From Acanthornis magna (Eukaryota > Chordata > Aves > Passeriformes > Acanthizidae), in the NCBI GenBank assembly GCA_036785705.1, contig JAWUZG010000177.1, positions 1,116,001 through 1,180,000 on the forward strand: 64,000 bases of DNA, written 5' to 3'. The notes below the pieces were generated by a model. It saw only the letters and a list, made by a program, of their open reading frames with translations, did not search any database and was not told where the DNA came from. A program made the translations under genes and the position numbers. Within the stretch, counting starts at the first letter, position 1, and the number at the start of each line of letters is the position of its first letter. Positions 1-12,100 of this stretch are shown piece by piece.

Positions 1-36
1 ACTTCAGTGGAATTGGGCAATTCCTCCCTCTTGCAG

Positions 37-156
37 TGGCGTCCAGCACGGTCCAGATGCTGAAAGTGAGTGAGATTTCCATCAACAGCCTCCTGGTGTC
101 CTGGGACTCGGTGGCAGGAGCCACCGGCTACAGGGTGGCCTGGGGTCCGACGCCAG
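37..156 (+). CDS. COL7A1: E1: first half of an FN3 domain (FN6-like)
   Basis: The exon follows a CTCTTGCAG acceptor and is phase 1 at both ends. It contains [16 protein letters not shown], the B-C strand signature of collagen VII FN3 repeats (human equivalent TWTRVPGATGYRVSW). The donor is CCAG|gtgaga. FN3 domains in this gene are split over two exons; the second half is at 838-996. Confidence 0.9.
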
Positions 157-3100
157 GTGAGATCCACGGGAGACCCTCAGGGGTGGTGGGGCGAGCGCAG
201 GTCCAGCTCATAGACTGCTCCAAGCAGCCTCTCCCACAATTCTGGAGCGTGAGATGAAGCCAAGGATTATTCCTGGCCCTGAGGAGGATTTTTCCTGGCC
301 CTGAGGAGGATTATTCCTGGCCCTAGCCCAGCACAGAGTCCCAGGAAGTCCCCAGCAAGGGGAAGGTGGGGAGGGACAGGGGACATTGCCACATTCCCGT
401 GGGCCCTGGATGTGAGAGCTGGCTGGGATTCAGTTGCTCTCACCTGGCTTGGATCCTTCAGTTATTGAAATTCCAGGATAAATAACCACAGGAAAACTCT
501 CCCTTGCCCCGGTGAGCACATGGAGTCCTGGGGTCACTGAGGTTGGAAAAGCCCTCTGAGGCCATTGAGCACAACCTGTGCCCAAACCCCACCTTGTCAC
601 CTGAGTGCCACCTCCAGTCATTCCTGGGACACCTCCAGGTGTGGGGACCCCAAACCTCCCTGGGCAGCCCTTGCCAATGTTAAAAAACCCTTTCCATGGA
701 GAAATTCCTCCTGAGTTGTCCTGGAGCAGGTGTCCTCCAGCAGAGGTTCCCCTGGGAACGCGGTGGATTTCCCAGGATGCAACAGAGCTGCTCTCCAGAC
801 TCTTTCTCCTCTTGTGTTTTATTTTTCCCTTCCGAAGAATTCTTTGGCAAGGACCGTCCTCGTCACCTGGCCCTCAACAAGTCGGTGACGTCCCACCAGC
901 TCCGCGGCCTGGCCCCCGACACCGAGTACGTGATCTCCCTGTCAGTGCTCTTCGGCCCTGGGGAGGGCCCCGGGGTCACCACCTCGGCCAGGACGGGTGA
1001 GTGTGGGTGGGGTGGTCTCTCAGATTAGAGACTAATTTCCTAGGTGGAAAGCGCGCTGAACAGGTGCCTCCCCCACAGCAAAGGTTTCTGGCACCCCTTC
1101 CCCCCCACAGCAACAGAATATATTGGATGAAAAGGAAAAAAACTGTTTAATTAACAGAAACACGCCGGGTGCCCTGCAAGGCACAGGGGAAGGGGAAAGG
1201 GGAAAAGGAATTTTAGACCTGAGTAAACAGTTGATGAATTTTAGTGTCCTTTTCCTCAGGCGTAGCTTCCCCTTTCCAGGGTCCCTGGAGGGGCCGGGTG
1301 GAGTTCCTCCGGTGGTTCCCTGGACGATTTTCATCCGCTGTCCTCCGGGGCTCCTCAGGTTCTCGGATGCGAAAGCAAGTCGAAGAAAAAAGTCCAGAAA
1401 ACGACAGAAAAAACAATCCTAGGAAGGGAAAAAACCAAGCAGCAGCCACAGCAGTAGCAGCAGCCACAGCCATAGCAGCAGCCTGACTCTGGAATGTCCC
1501 TTCCTCCCTCACTCTTCCCTGGCACAGCCGGGGGAGAGTTTCAAAACATCCCGAGCTGGCAGAACTCTCTCCCAGCTGCTGAACACAGCTAAAGCTACAG
1601 GACCACATTCCTAGGCATACATGAAAACGGTAGGGAATACAGGATTATCATTATGTCACCCCAGGACAAGTGGCTACCACAGAACATAACCCTTGTGTGT
1701 CCAGTTCGACCTCGCACATCCCTGAGCGGATCTGTTCGTGCGCTCTGGGCTTGGGAAGAGCTTGGGATTCATGGAATCCCAGACTGGTTTGGGTTGGAAG
1801 CTCATCTTGTTCCAACACCTCCTACTGTCCCAGGCTGCTCCAAGCCCAGTCCAGCCTGGCCTTGGACACTCCAGGGATCCAGGGGCATCCATAATTTTTC
1901 TGGGAATTCCATCCCAGCCAGGAATTCCTTCTCAATGTCCAACCTGAACCTGTTCCCTTTCAGTTCAGAGCCACTCCCCCTTGTCCTGTCCCTCCGGGTC
2001 CTTGTCCAAAGCCCCTCCGCAGTGGTGGAGTGCCCGATCTGCACTCACTGAGCTTCCAGAGATTCCCAAATCCAGACCAATGTTTAAATCCTCAACACTG
2101 TTAGAATCCATCTGAAAAAGATATGAAAAATAGGAAATCTGAGCAAATTCTGCTCTAGGAAACCATGGGAAGATTAGAAGAGTTTAACATCCTAATGTGG
2201 TCCTTTCTGCCTGGTGGTCAGGGCTGTCCCCTCCTCAAAGAATTCCAGAATTCCAAAGGAATCCTCCTAGAAGATCAGATTCCCTGGGCAAGAGGCAGCA
2301 GGTGCAAATCCTTGGTGTAAAACAGGGAAAGCTGATGGCCAAACCTTGTACCTCTGTCCCAAACTTCTGGGCTGCTGCCCCGGGAGCAGAGAGAGACAGC
2401 ACTGCTGACCCCAAAGCAGAGCTGGGGTCCTTGGAAGAGGTTCCCAAGTGCCAGCAGGTGACTGGAAATCCTGGAATACACCGTGGAGATGATGGCCTGA
2501 CCCTTGTGAGGAGGAGAACAGGGGATCACCGATATCCTGCAGCCGTGGGCGGGTGTTTCCCCTGGGGCACCGGGATAGGGATCTCCTGATCCCATGGATA
2601 TCCTGACCCTGTGGATCTCCTGATCCCATGGATCTCCTGATCCCGTGGATCTCCTGATCCCGTGGATATCCTGATCCTGTGGATGTCCTGATCCTGTGGA
2701 TCTCCTGATCCCGTTGATCTTCTGATCCCATGGATATCCTGATCCCATGGATGTCCTGATCCTGTTGATCTTCTGATCCCATTGATCTTCTGATCCCATG
2801 GATATCCTGATCCCATGGATCTCCTGATCCCATGGATCCCTGTCCCGCCCTTGGTCCCACTGGATTTAGGGCAGAAAATGCTCCTGGATGACCTCAAGCA
2901 GCCCAAGCTGGTGTCTCTCCAGGTGAGGAGGAGGAGGAGGAGACACCGAGGATAAGCAAAGACACCATTTTGAACCCTTTGATATAATTTTCACTCATTA
3001 AATTGTCCACGATGAGCCTTTGGACAGGAATCAGGACGCTCCCAACGTTGTCCTCATCCCACAGCTCCTCTGGGATCCGTCTCCAACTTCAAGGTGATGT

Positions 3101-6100
3101 CCCACACCAGCAGCAGCCTGTCCTTGGCCTGGAGTGCCACAGCCGCTGCCACCAAGTTCAAGCTCACCTGGAGCCCCGTGGGAGCAGGCAAAGGTGAGCG
3201 GGGAAAGGACATTCCAGGCACCTTCCCAAACTCCTGTCCTAATCCCTGGGGCGGGAAAGAGATCCCACTCTTGGGAAGCTCAGTCCTGTTGTTGACAGCT
3301 CCTTCAGTCCTTGTTTTCATGGTTTTATTCATGGAGACAATAGGACAGCAGCTTCCTTTGGAGGAAGGCGGTGAGCTCTGGGTGTGAAATTTCCCGTTTT
3401 TCCAGGAAAACAGGTTGCCAGGACTCAGTACCTGGGCAGCAGAGTGCTGGCTCATCGCATTGACCACCTGGTGCCCAACACCCTGTACAGGGTCAGCGTC
3501 CGGGCTGTGTTCAGCAGGACCGAGGGGCCCGAGGTGGTCCTGACTCACCACACAGGTAAGTCCTGCTGGAAAAGCCCTCCCTGAGTTGGGGTGCAAAGCT
3601 TGGATTCGTGGGGTTGGCTTGGTTGGGTCAGAGCCTGGAGCTAAAAACACCAAATTTTGGGTTCATTCCCTGTGTTCATCCATTGCGTTGGACTCGGTGA
3701 TCCTGGTGGATCCAGCTCAGGATTCCTGTGGATTCCTGTGGATTCCTGTGGAGCTCTCACTGCTCCTGGCTGTAATTCATGGCTGTCCCCATGGGAGAGA
3801 GTGGACAATCCTGGATGTACCAACGCAATTCCCAGAATTATTTACCCACAGCCACCTCAGGAATGCCGGAGCCTCTCTGCAGGCACCACCCAGGGTCGCT
3901 CACCAGCCTTCACTCCTGAGGTTTTGGGAATTCCTTAAATTCCTGAAGAGCCTTTGCCTCTTCAGGCGTGGAGTCCCGGCTCCTTTCAGTGTCTTTTTCA
4001 CCTGAGTCCGTCTCGATGTGTTTTTCACGGAATCGGAAGATGTGAATGCCTGGATGATCCGTCCTCTCTCGGAGCCCTCCTCGTGTCCCTGTGTTGGGCC
4101 ACCACAGTTTGGTGTGGGTGGTGAGAGGTGGGGACGAGATTCCTCAGCTTAGAATCCATGGATCCATTAGGAATGGCAGCCTGGCGTCCTGGATAATGCC
4201 TGGAAAATAGATATTGAATCTATAATCAATCAGATTATTCTCCTCCACCATAACTTCGAGCAGAAATCGCACCCCAGTTCGTTTTTCCAGCTCCTTCTGG
4301 AGATTCCAGCCCCACCCCGAGCATCCAGGACCTGAGGGTGACGGACAGTGGCATTAATCATTTGAAGCTGTCTTGGAAAAGGCTCCCTGGGATTGGTCAC
4401 TACAAGATATCCTGGCTGCCATCTCATGGTAAGAATTCCAGTCCCTTGGAGCACAAGGAACCCACAAAAATAGGAAGTTTGGCTCAGGAAATTCCTTTTT
4501 CCACAGGTGAATGGGGTAGGTGGGGACTTTCATGTCTACAGGGACAGGCTGAAGCCCTCTAAAAGAGCCCTGAGCCCAGGAAATCCAGGGATTTGGGAAT
4601 TCCCTTCCTCCTTTGGGGCCAGATCTCTCCCCTGCCTGTGCCTCAGTTTCCCCAGAGGCATAATGGGCTCCTGACTCCCCTCCCTGGCCAGGTCCTGTCA
4701 GATGTGTGTGACACTGCTGTGACGATGACTGTTCCGCTTCCCTTTCCTGGACACTGTGGGGTTTTTTGGGATGTCTCCTCTCAGGTGACTCGGAATCCTC
4801 CCGGCTGGTCCCGGCAGAGGCTGTGCCCTTCACAATTCCCGAACTGAAGGACAACACCACCTACACCATCTCCGTGTGTGCCGTGGGAAGGGGACAGGAG
4901 GGGACCCCCGCGGTCCTCACGGCCAAAACCTGTGAGTATGGGATGGATGATGGATGGACAGACAGATGGATGGATGGATGATGGATGGATGATGTATGGA
5001 TATGGATGGATGGATGGATGGATGGATGGATGGATGGATGGATGGATGGATGATGTATGGAGATGGATGGATGATGGATGGATGGATGGATGGATGGATG
5101 GATGGATGGATCATGGATGGATGGATGATGGAGGGATGATGTATGGATATGGATGGATGGATGGATGGATGGATGGATGGATGGATGGATCATGGATGGA
5201 TGGATGATGGAGGGATGGATGGATTGGGGTAAGAGCATCTCCATGGTGGTGCTGCTTCCATCCTCACCTCCCAGAAAAATTCAAATTCAAAGAGGATTTT
5301 AGGCCACTCCGGGAAAAAATCATGGAAATCAATCACGCTGGACAATCCTGCATGGATCAACACCCCAGAATTATTTAGCCACAGGAATATTATTGTTATA
5401 TACTATTATTATTTCCCAGGAGTGCAGGAGCCCCTCTGCAAGGTGAAAGAAATAGAACAATTTTGGCTGATCGACACCTTCTTCCTGGAATTCCAGAGTG
5501 GGTTTTTTGGAATCTTAAAGATCATCCAGGGACCTTAAAGATCATCCATTTTCAACACCTTCCACTAGCCCAGGGTGTTCCAAGCCCTGCCCAACCAGGC
5601 CTTGTGTCTTCTCAGATCCCACCAAAATCCGGCCACTGATCCTTTCTGGGAATTTTGGGATTTTCCTTGTCTTCCCCTGCCAATAATCCCCATTTTTGGG
5701 GCTCGCTGTCTTCGAATTCCCTCTTTAATTGCAATATCTTGGCCATTTCCAGCAGGTAAAGGCCAACGCCAACGCAAAACGAGCAGGTTTGGAGATCCGA
5801 CGGTGGGGAAAATCAGGGATGGGGAGCCAGTGCTGGGATTTCGGGGAACATCTGGAAAAAACCTCAGGAAAAACTTCATTATCCATCCCAAAACCTCAAA
5901 TTTCAGTCAGTTTAGAGCCCAGGCTGAAGATCTGGCACCATTTTTTTCCTAAATCTCCACCGATTCCCACCAGCTGTGGGCCCGGTCTGATCCAGCTTCC
6001 AGGAAAACACCAGGAAGGGCTGCAGGACCTCCTTCCTCTCACCAGAATCATGGAATTTCAGACGCAGAAAGGGCTCCAGAGCCATTTCCAGACCCTAATC

Positions 6101-9100
6101 TTTGTTCCTTGCTTTTCCGACAGTGGATTTGCCCCAAGTGCCGGAATTCACCGTGCGGGAGGCCGCGGATTCCAGCGTTTTGCTGTCCTGGGGGGCTGTT
6201 CCTGGAGCGTCACTGTATTTACTGGCGTGGGGATTGTCCTCAGGTAATGCTTGGGGTGGGGAGGAGACCCTGATCCATCTCCTGAACTCCTCTGGATCGG
6301 CAGGAGAACCCCGGGAATTTCCATGTGTTCCTTCATCTCAGCTTCTCCGTTTGGCTGAAAAAGAGGGGAAAATGGGCTCACGAAATGTCCCATTTTGGCC
6401 ATTGCAAAATCCTTGAGGGAGGGGAAAAAGGAGCTGTGGAAACAGCTCAGGAAAAGGGAATTTCAGTATTATCAGTGTCTCTTCCTGTCCAGCGGGGAAC
6501 CGAAAAAAAGGTGGATTTTTGTCATCCATGAAACCTCATTCTTATCTATTTTAAATCTCTGCTCTGCTGAGAAGAGCTTTTAAAAATTCTTTAATCAGTC
6601 CTCACCATTTCTTTTCCCAACTGATTTGCCTTTTCAGGATTTGCCCTTTTAAAGCCCCGATGCCACGATTTTTTCCTGGAGTGGACGAAAATCCTCTTTG
6701 AATTTGAATTTTCCTCTCACTGTGGCTTCAACCACAAACTTTTTTCTAGGATCAGTTCATGTCCATGAGCCAATAAAGAAACCAAATCCATCAGAATTCC
6801 CTGTGCTCCCTGCAGCGCTTTTGGAGCTACCAGGAACTTTAATTTTTATTTTTTTTTTAATTCCAAGGATTGGCAGCTCCAGACCTGCAGGGTGTGTCAC
6901 TCAGGATGAAGCACTCCGTGGCAGCAGCATTTTTTTGGGGTTAAATATTATGGAAAAGCGATTTGGGAAAGGAACATTTGTATCTCTGGGGTGACTGATC
7001 TGAATCAGCTCTTCCCTTCCTGTGCCGCGCTGTTCAAATATCGATCCGGAAGGATTCCGAAATCCCCGATTTCAGAGCTGTCAGGGAATCGGGGATGGAT
7101 AATCCCAGCTCTGACAGTCCCCCCATGCCCTCCCCGCATCGATCCTGCCGGAATGGGTTTATAAATATCGATTTCCCGTCACCGGCAGATGAATCCTCAC
7201 TCCGCTTCTCAATAGGATCAGATTTACGCTCCTAAGTGAGTAATTCCAATTTTTCCCGGTTAATTATCCCAGCTGCCAACATTGGCGTATAAAAGCAATT
7301 AAGAATTTTATATTTTTTTTGTCTTGATTAATTTGCCTCCACACAACTTGGTTTTTTTTCCTAAATTCTCCTAAATTTCTCCTAAATTCATTGCACATTT
7401 CCCTTGCCCCCACTTTGAGCTCATTTAATGCCCTTTTCCTGCTGATTCCATCCAGTCCACCCCATTAAAAAATTGGATTCTCTTCTGCTCCTCTTCAGGT
7501 CATTCCACCTGTGGATCTGACAAAATAAACCAATTACGGCTATGTTGACTCAACTTCCCAAAAAAGAGGGAGCACAAGAGTTTGAGTCAAACTTCAAGAG
7601 GGATTTTACCTTTTTTTTTTTTTTAAAGGAAAAAACCTCCCCTCCAAAAATTTTGGTGGAGAATTGAGAACATTGAAGGTTGGACTTCATCCCTGGAGAT
7701 CTTTCCCAACCTTAATTCTATGAGTTGATGGCAATGGAACAGATTATTTGCACTGATTTTATTTCTTGCCCTAGAAACTCAGGTTTTTTAGTAATTTTTC
7801 AAAGGAAAGATGTTATTTCAGAGTAAAAGAGTGCAAGTTTCGCTTTGAACAGTGTCAAATTCATCATTCATTATTTCTAAAATAAGGCACTTAGGAAATG
7901 TTAACACATAATTATGACGTTTTCCCTATTATTATTTTAAATCAAAACTAATAATTGTGTGCAGTCAAATTTTTCAAGCGAGTTTGATTTTATTTTTCAT
8001 CAGACTTCCCTTTCATTCCCAAAAAAAGGATTTTATTTCTCTCCATAAGAACCACTGCAGACCGTTGGTCTCTCACCAAGCTCAGCCTTGGGCACCACCT
8101 GCACCAAATTCCCAAAATCCTTGTCTGAATTCCAATTTCCTTTTCCTTTTTAATGGACATCAGAGAAAACCAGCCTCATTTCGTCTGGTTTAGAATGAAA
8201 TCCCGGGAATCATCCCTCCAAATCCTGGGAATCATCTCATCCCCAAATTCCTGCGTGATGCCTTCAGGGATGCCGCAGAAATGGGAATTATTCTGAGTTT
8301 TTCTGCCTCTCCTGTTTTCCACAGCTCCTGCTCTTTACCGGGAATCGTTACCAGCAGCTTCCCGATCGTATCGAGTGACAGGGCTGAGCTCCAAGGAAAT
8401 GTATTTGTTTTCCATAAAACCGAAGTTTGGAGACTCGGAGGGACCGGAGACAACGCTCCTTGCACAGACAGGTGTGAAGGATGGAGACCCGGAGTGATGT
8501 TTTCCCTGGAAAAAAGCTGATTTTTGGGCTTTCCTGCCCTTTTTTCTCTTTGCTGGAGAGCAACATTGTGGCTAAAAGAGGTTTCAAATCCGTCTTTTCT
8601 GATTGGCTCCTACAGCAGGACCTCCCAGGGAGTCACCAAGTGCTCCAGTGGCTCCTACACCGCTGGATACGAGGAGATCTCCGTCGGGATCTCCCGGCAG
8701 TGTGGGGACCACTCCTGTCCCAGTGCCCACCAGCACAAAGCTCCCAGAGCTCCCAGTATGGACCAGCGTGGTGTCGGCACCGCTGACAACCCTGCCTGGG
8801 CCGAGTGAGTGCGGAAGAATTAGTGATGATAATAATAATAATAGTAATAATAATAATAGTAATGGTGGTGGTGATGGTGATGGTGATGAGGATGATGATG
8901 GTGGTGGTGGTAATGATGGTGGTGATGATGGTGACGCTGATGATGATGGTAATGATGATGGTGATGATGGTGGTGAGGATGGTGGTGATAGTGATGATGG
9001 TGATGGTGGTGATGATGCTGATGGTGATGATGAGGAATGGTGGTGATGATGCTGATGGTGATGATGAGGATGATGATGGTGGTGGTGATGGTGATGATGA

Positions 9101-12100
9101 GGATGGTGGTGATGGGGATAATGATGGTGGTGGAGATGACGATGATGGTGATGGTTATGATGGTGATGATGACGATGATGGTGATGGTGATGGTGGTGAT
9201 GGTGATGATGGTGGTGATGGTGATGATGGTGGTGATGGTGATGATGATGATGGTGATGGTGGTGATGGGGATGATGGTGGTGGTGGAGATGAGGATGATG
9301 ATGGTGGTGATGATGGTGATGGTGACGTTAGTGGTGATGGTGATGGTGGTGATGATGATGACGATGATGATGATGATGACATAGAAATAACAAAAAAATG
9401 CTGAGGTCAAGATCTTCTCTGACCCCAGGAGGCCAAACTGTTCTTAATTCCTTGGGTAAAGAGAGTGGACAATGCCAGGGAAGGCCCAAACGCCATAAAG
9501 GTGATGAAGGCCTCAGCACTGCCCTCGGGCTGAAGGTGCTGCTGTTCCCCCAAAGTTGCCATCACAGGAGCTTCAGGGGTTTGAACTTTGGGGGTTTTTT
9601 GGTTTCTCTGAACACACAACCCCCCAAGTTTCTGCTCTAGGACCCCTCAGCTGATGGAATTCCTCTCTTCCCTCTCCAGTCTGTGGGAAGCTCAAGGCGG
9701 ACGTTGGGTTCCTGGTGGATGAATCCTCGAGTATCGGCCAGAGCAATTTCAACAAAGTGAAGGATTTCCTCTTCCGGCTCGTCTCCTATTTCCCCAAGAT
9801 TGGGCCTGAAGGGACACAGGCAAGATTTTGTTCTTCCACTTCCTGAAGGTGCTTTCCTTCTGTTCTCTCCTGCTCAGCCCCACCAGGAGCAGAGTCTGCT
9901 CACTCAGGAGTTGTGGAGCAAAAAAATCAGGAATTTGAGTGTCCTCATTGACAGCCTTCCCATTTGGATAGATTTCCATTTTTTTATTATTTTTCCAAGA
10001 CTGAGTCATCAGGAATAAAGCAAATTGCACACCTGAAATGCTGTCTAGGTTAGCCCAGAGATCTGTTGGGTGCATATCCCCTTCTAAAATCCCATTTCTG
10101 ACCCCATCCAGAGTGGGAATGGTTGGAAATCCAGTGAGAATTTTTGGAAATGCAGAGTGGGGATGGTTGGGAATCCAGAGGGGGAATGGTTGGAAATCCA
10201 GAGGGGGAATGGGTGGGAATGCAGAGTGGGAATGTTTGTGAATCTGGAGTGGAAATGGCTGGAAATGCAGAGGGGAAGTGGTTGGAAATCCAGAGTGGGA
10301 ATGGGTGGAAATGTGGAGTGGGAATGGTGGGAAATCCAGAGTGGGAATGGTTGGGAATCCAGAGGGGGAATGGTTGGAAATCCAGAGTGGGAATGGTTGG
10401 AAATGCGGAGTGGGAATGGGTGGAAATCTGGAGTGGGAATGGTTGGAAATGCAGAGTAGGGGTGGTTGGAAATGTAGGGTGGGAATGGTTGGAAATCTGG
10501 ATAGAGAATGGTTAGAAATGCAGAATGGGAATGGCTGGAAATCCAGAGTGGGAATGGTTGGGAATGCAGAGTGGGAATGTTTGGAAATGCAGAGGGGGAA
10601 TGGTTAGAAATCAAGAGTGGGAATGGGTGGGAATGCAGTGAGAATTGCTGGAAATCCGGAGTGGGAATGGTTGGGAATACAGAGTGGGAATGGTTGGGAA
10701 TGCAGAGTGGGAATGTTTGGAAATGCAGGATATGCCAGCAGCTCCCTCCTCACCCAAAGAGAGAAGCACAGCCCCAGGTCATGGTGGGAATCACCTCCAG
10801 GGCACAGCCTGAGGGATTAAATGTCAGCAAAGCCAAAGGGAGGACTCCATTCCTCATTTATTTGGGGCCATTTGTGTTTAATTAATGCCATATTTGAATT
10901 AGGAAGGGAGAGCTCCGGAGCTCACTCTAAGTTGAGCAGAAAATGGGAATGTTGGGAATTTCTGGCACTCTGCTTGGAGTTTTGGGTGAATGAAGGACTT
11001 CCCCTGTGTCAACAAATAACTCTGGGGACATAAAAAAATCTGATTTCCATGAGAATCTGACTTCCTTTTCCCAGAGAATTCAACCTCTCCCCACTCCCGG
11101 TGAACCCCACTCTGCCTCGAGGTGCTCTGTCCCATTTTCCGCGGGTTTTGGGATTTCAATCCCTGTTTTTGGCAGGTCGCTGTCGCTCAGTACAACGAGG
11201 AGCCGCGGGCAGCTTTTCACTTCAACCAACACCGTGACCGCAACGGAGCCCTCGGAGCCATCAGAGGGCTCAGCTACTCCGGAGGCAACACCAGAACAGG
11301 TCTGGGAGGGGACTTGGATTCCTGGGATGGACCAGGAATGGGTCGGGATGGCCCAGGAAGCCAAGGAAAACATTTTTCTGAGTGGCTTGGAGCCATTTCC
11401 TTGGTGGGAATGTTGTGCTCAAAGCTGTTTTAAATCTGAGAAAAGATTAAATTTAGTTTTAGTCTCAGGAGCGTTTTTTCCAACCACTTCGCGCTTTATC
11501 CACATCCTGGTTTTGCTCCTGGGTTTTCCTCATTTTTCCATCATTTTCCACATTTTCCATAATTTTCCTCGTTTTCCACCATTCTCCTCATTTCCTCATT
11601 CCATCATTTCATGACTCTGCCTGCGCTCGAGGGAGGTTTTCACACCACAAACACGAGGTGAGGATGGCTGATGCTGAAGCACTCTTGCATCCCAGAAATT
11701 CCGATATTTCGTGTTTAAAAAGCTCGGGGAAGGACAACACCTTCCACGCGCTCACTCCCAGCAGGATACTGGGAATTCCTGGTTCCCTGGAATTACACAG
11801 CCGGGAACAGTAAATTGAAGGTGAATTTCAACTTTACGATTTGCTCAGTTGGAGCCTGGTGCCAATAACACCAAAATCATGGATTTGATCCCTGTGTGAA
11901 TCCTTGTGGGCTCGATGATCCTTGTGGATCGCTTCCAACTGAATATCCTGGAATTCTGTGATTTTCAAAGAATTCTTCACATCAGGGAAGCTTTAAGGCA
12001 CCCAAATACCTCGTCCTGCCTCACTGATATTGGTCAAGAGCACAGAAAAATGGGACTGGACAAAATCCGGGAATTTTGTTGGCATTCCTTAGGGAAAGAA

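Noticed and set aside
1123..1486. Lys/Arg-rich and Ala-rich open frames in both strands
   Set aside because: They lie within LTR copy 1 and its GCAGCC simple repeat; no retroviral protein motif is present.
8805..9404. 199-residue Asp/Gly-rich open frame
   Set aside because: GAT/GGT microsatellite in an intron; the other frames give Met/Val and Ser/Pro homopolymers of similar length.
11842..11910. tRNA-Ile gene
   Set aside because: The head is diverged, the acceptor stem does not pair and it runs directly into a CR1 tail, so it is a SINE.
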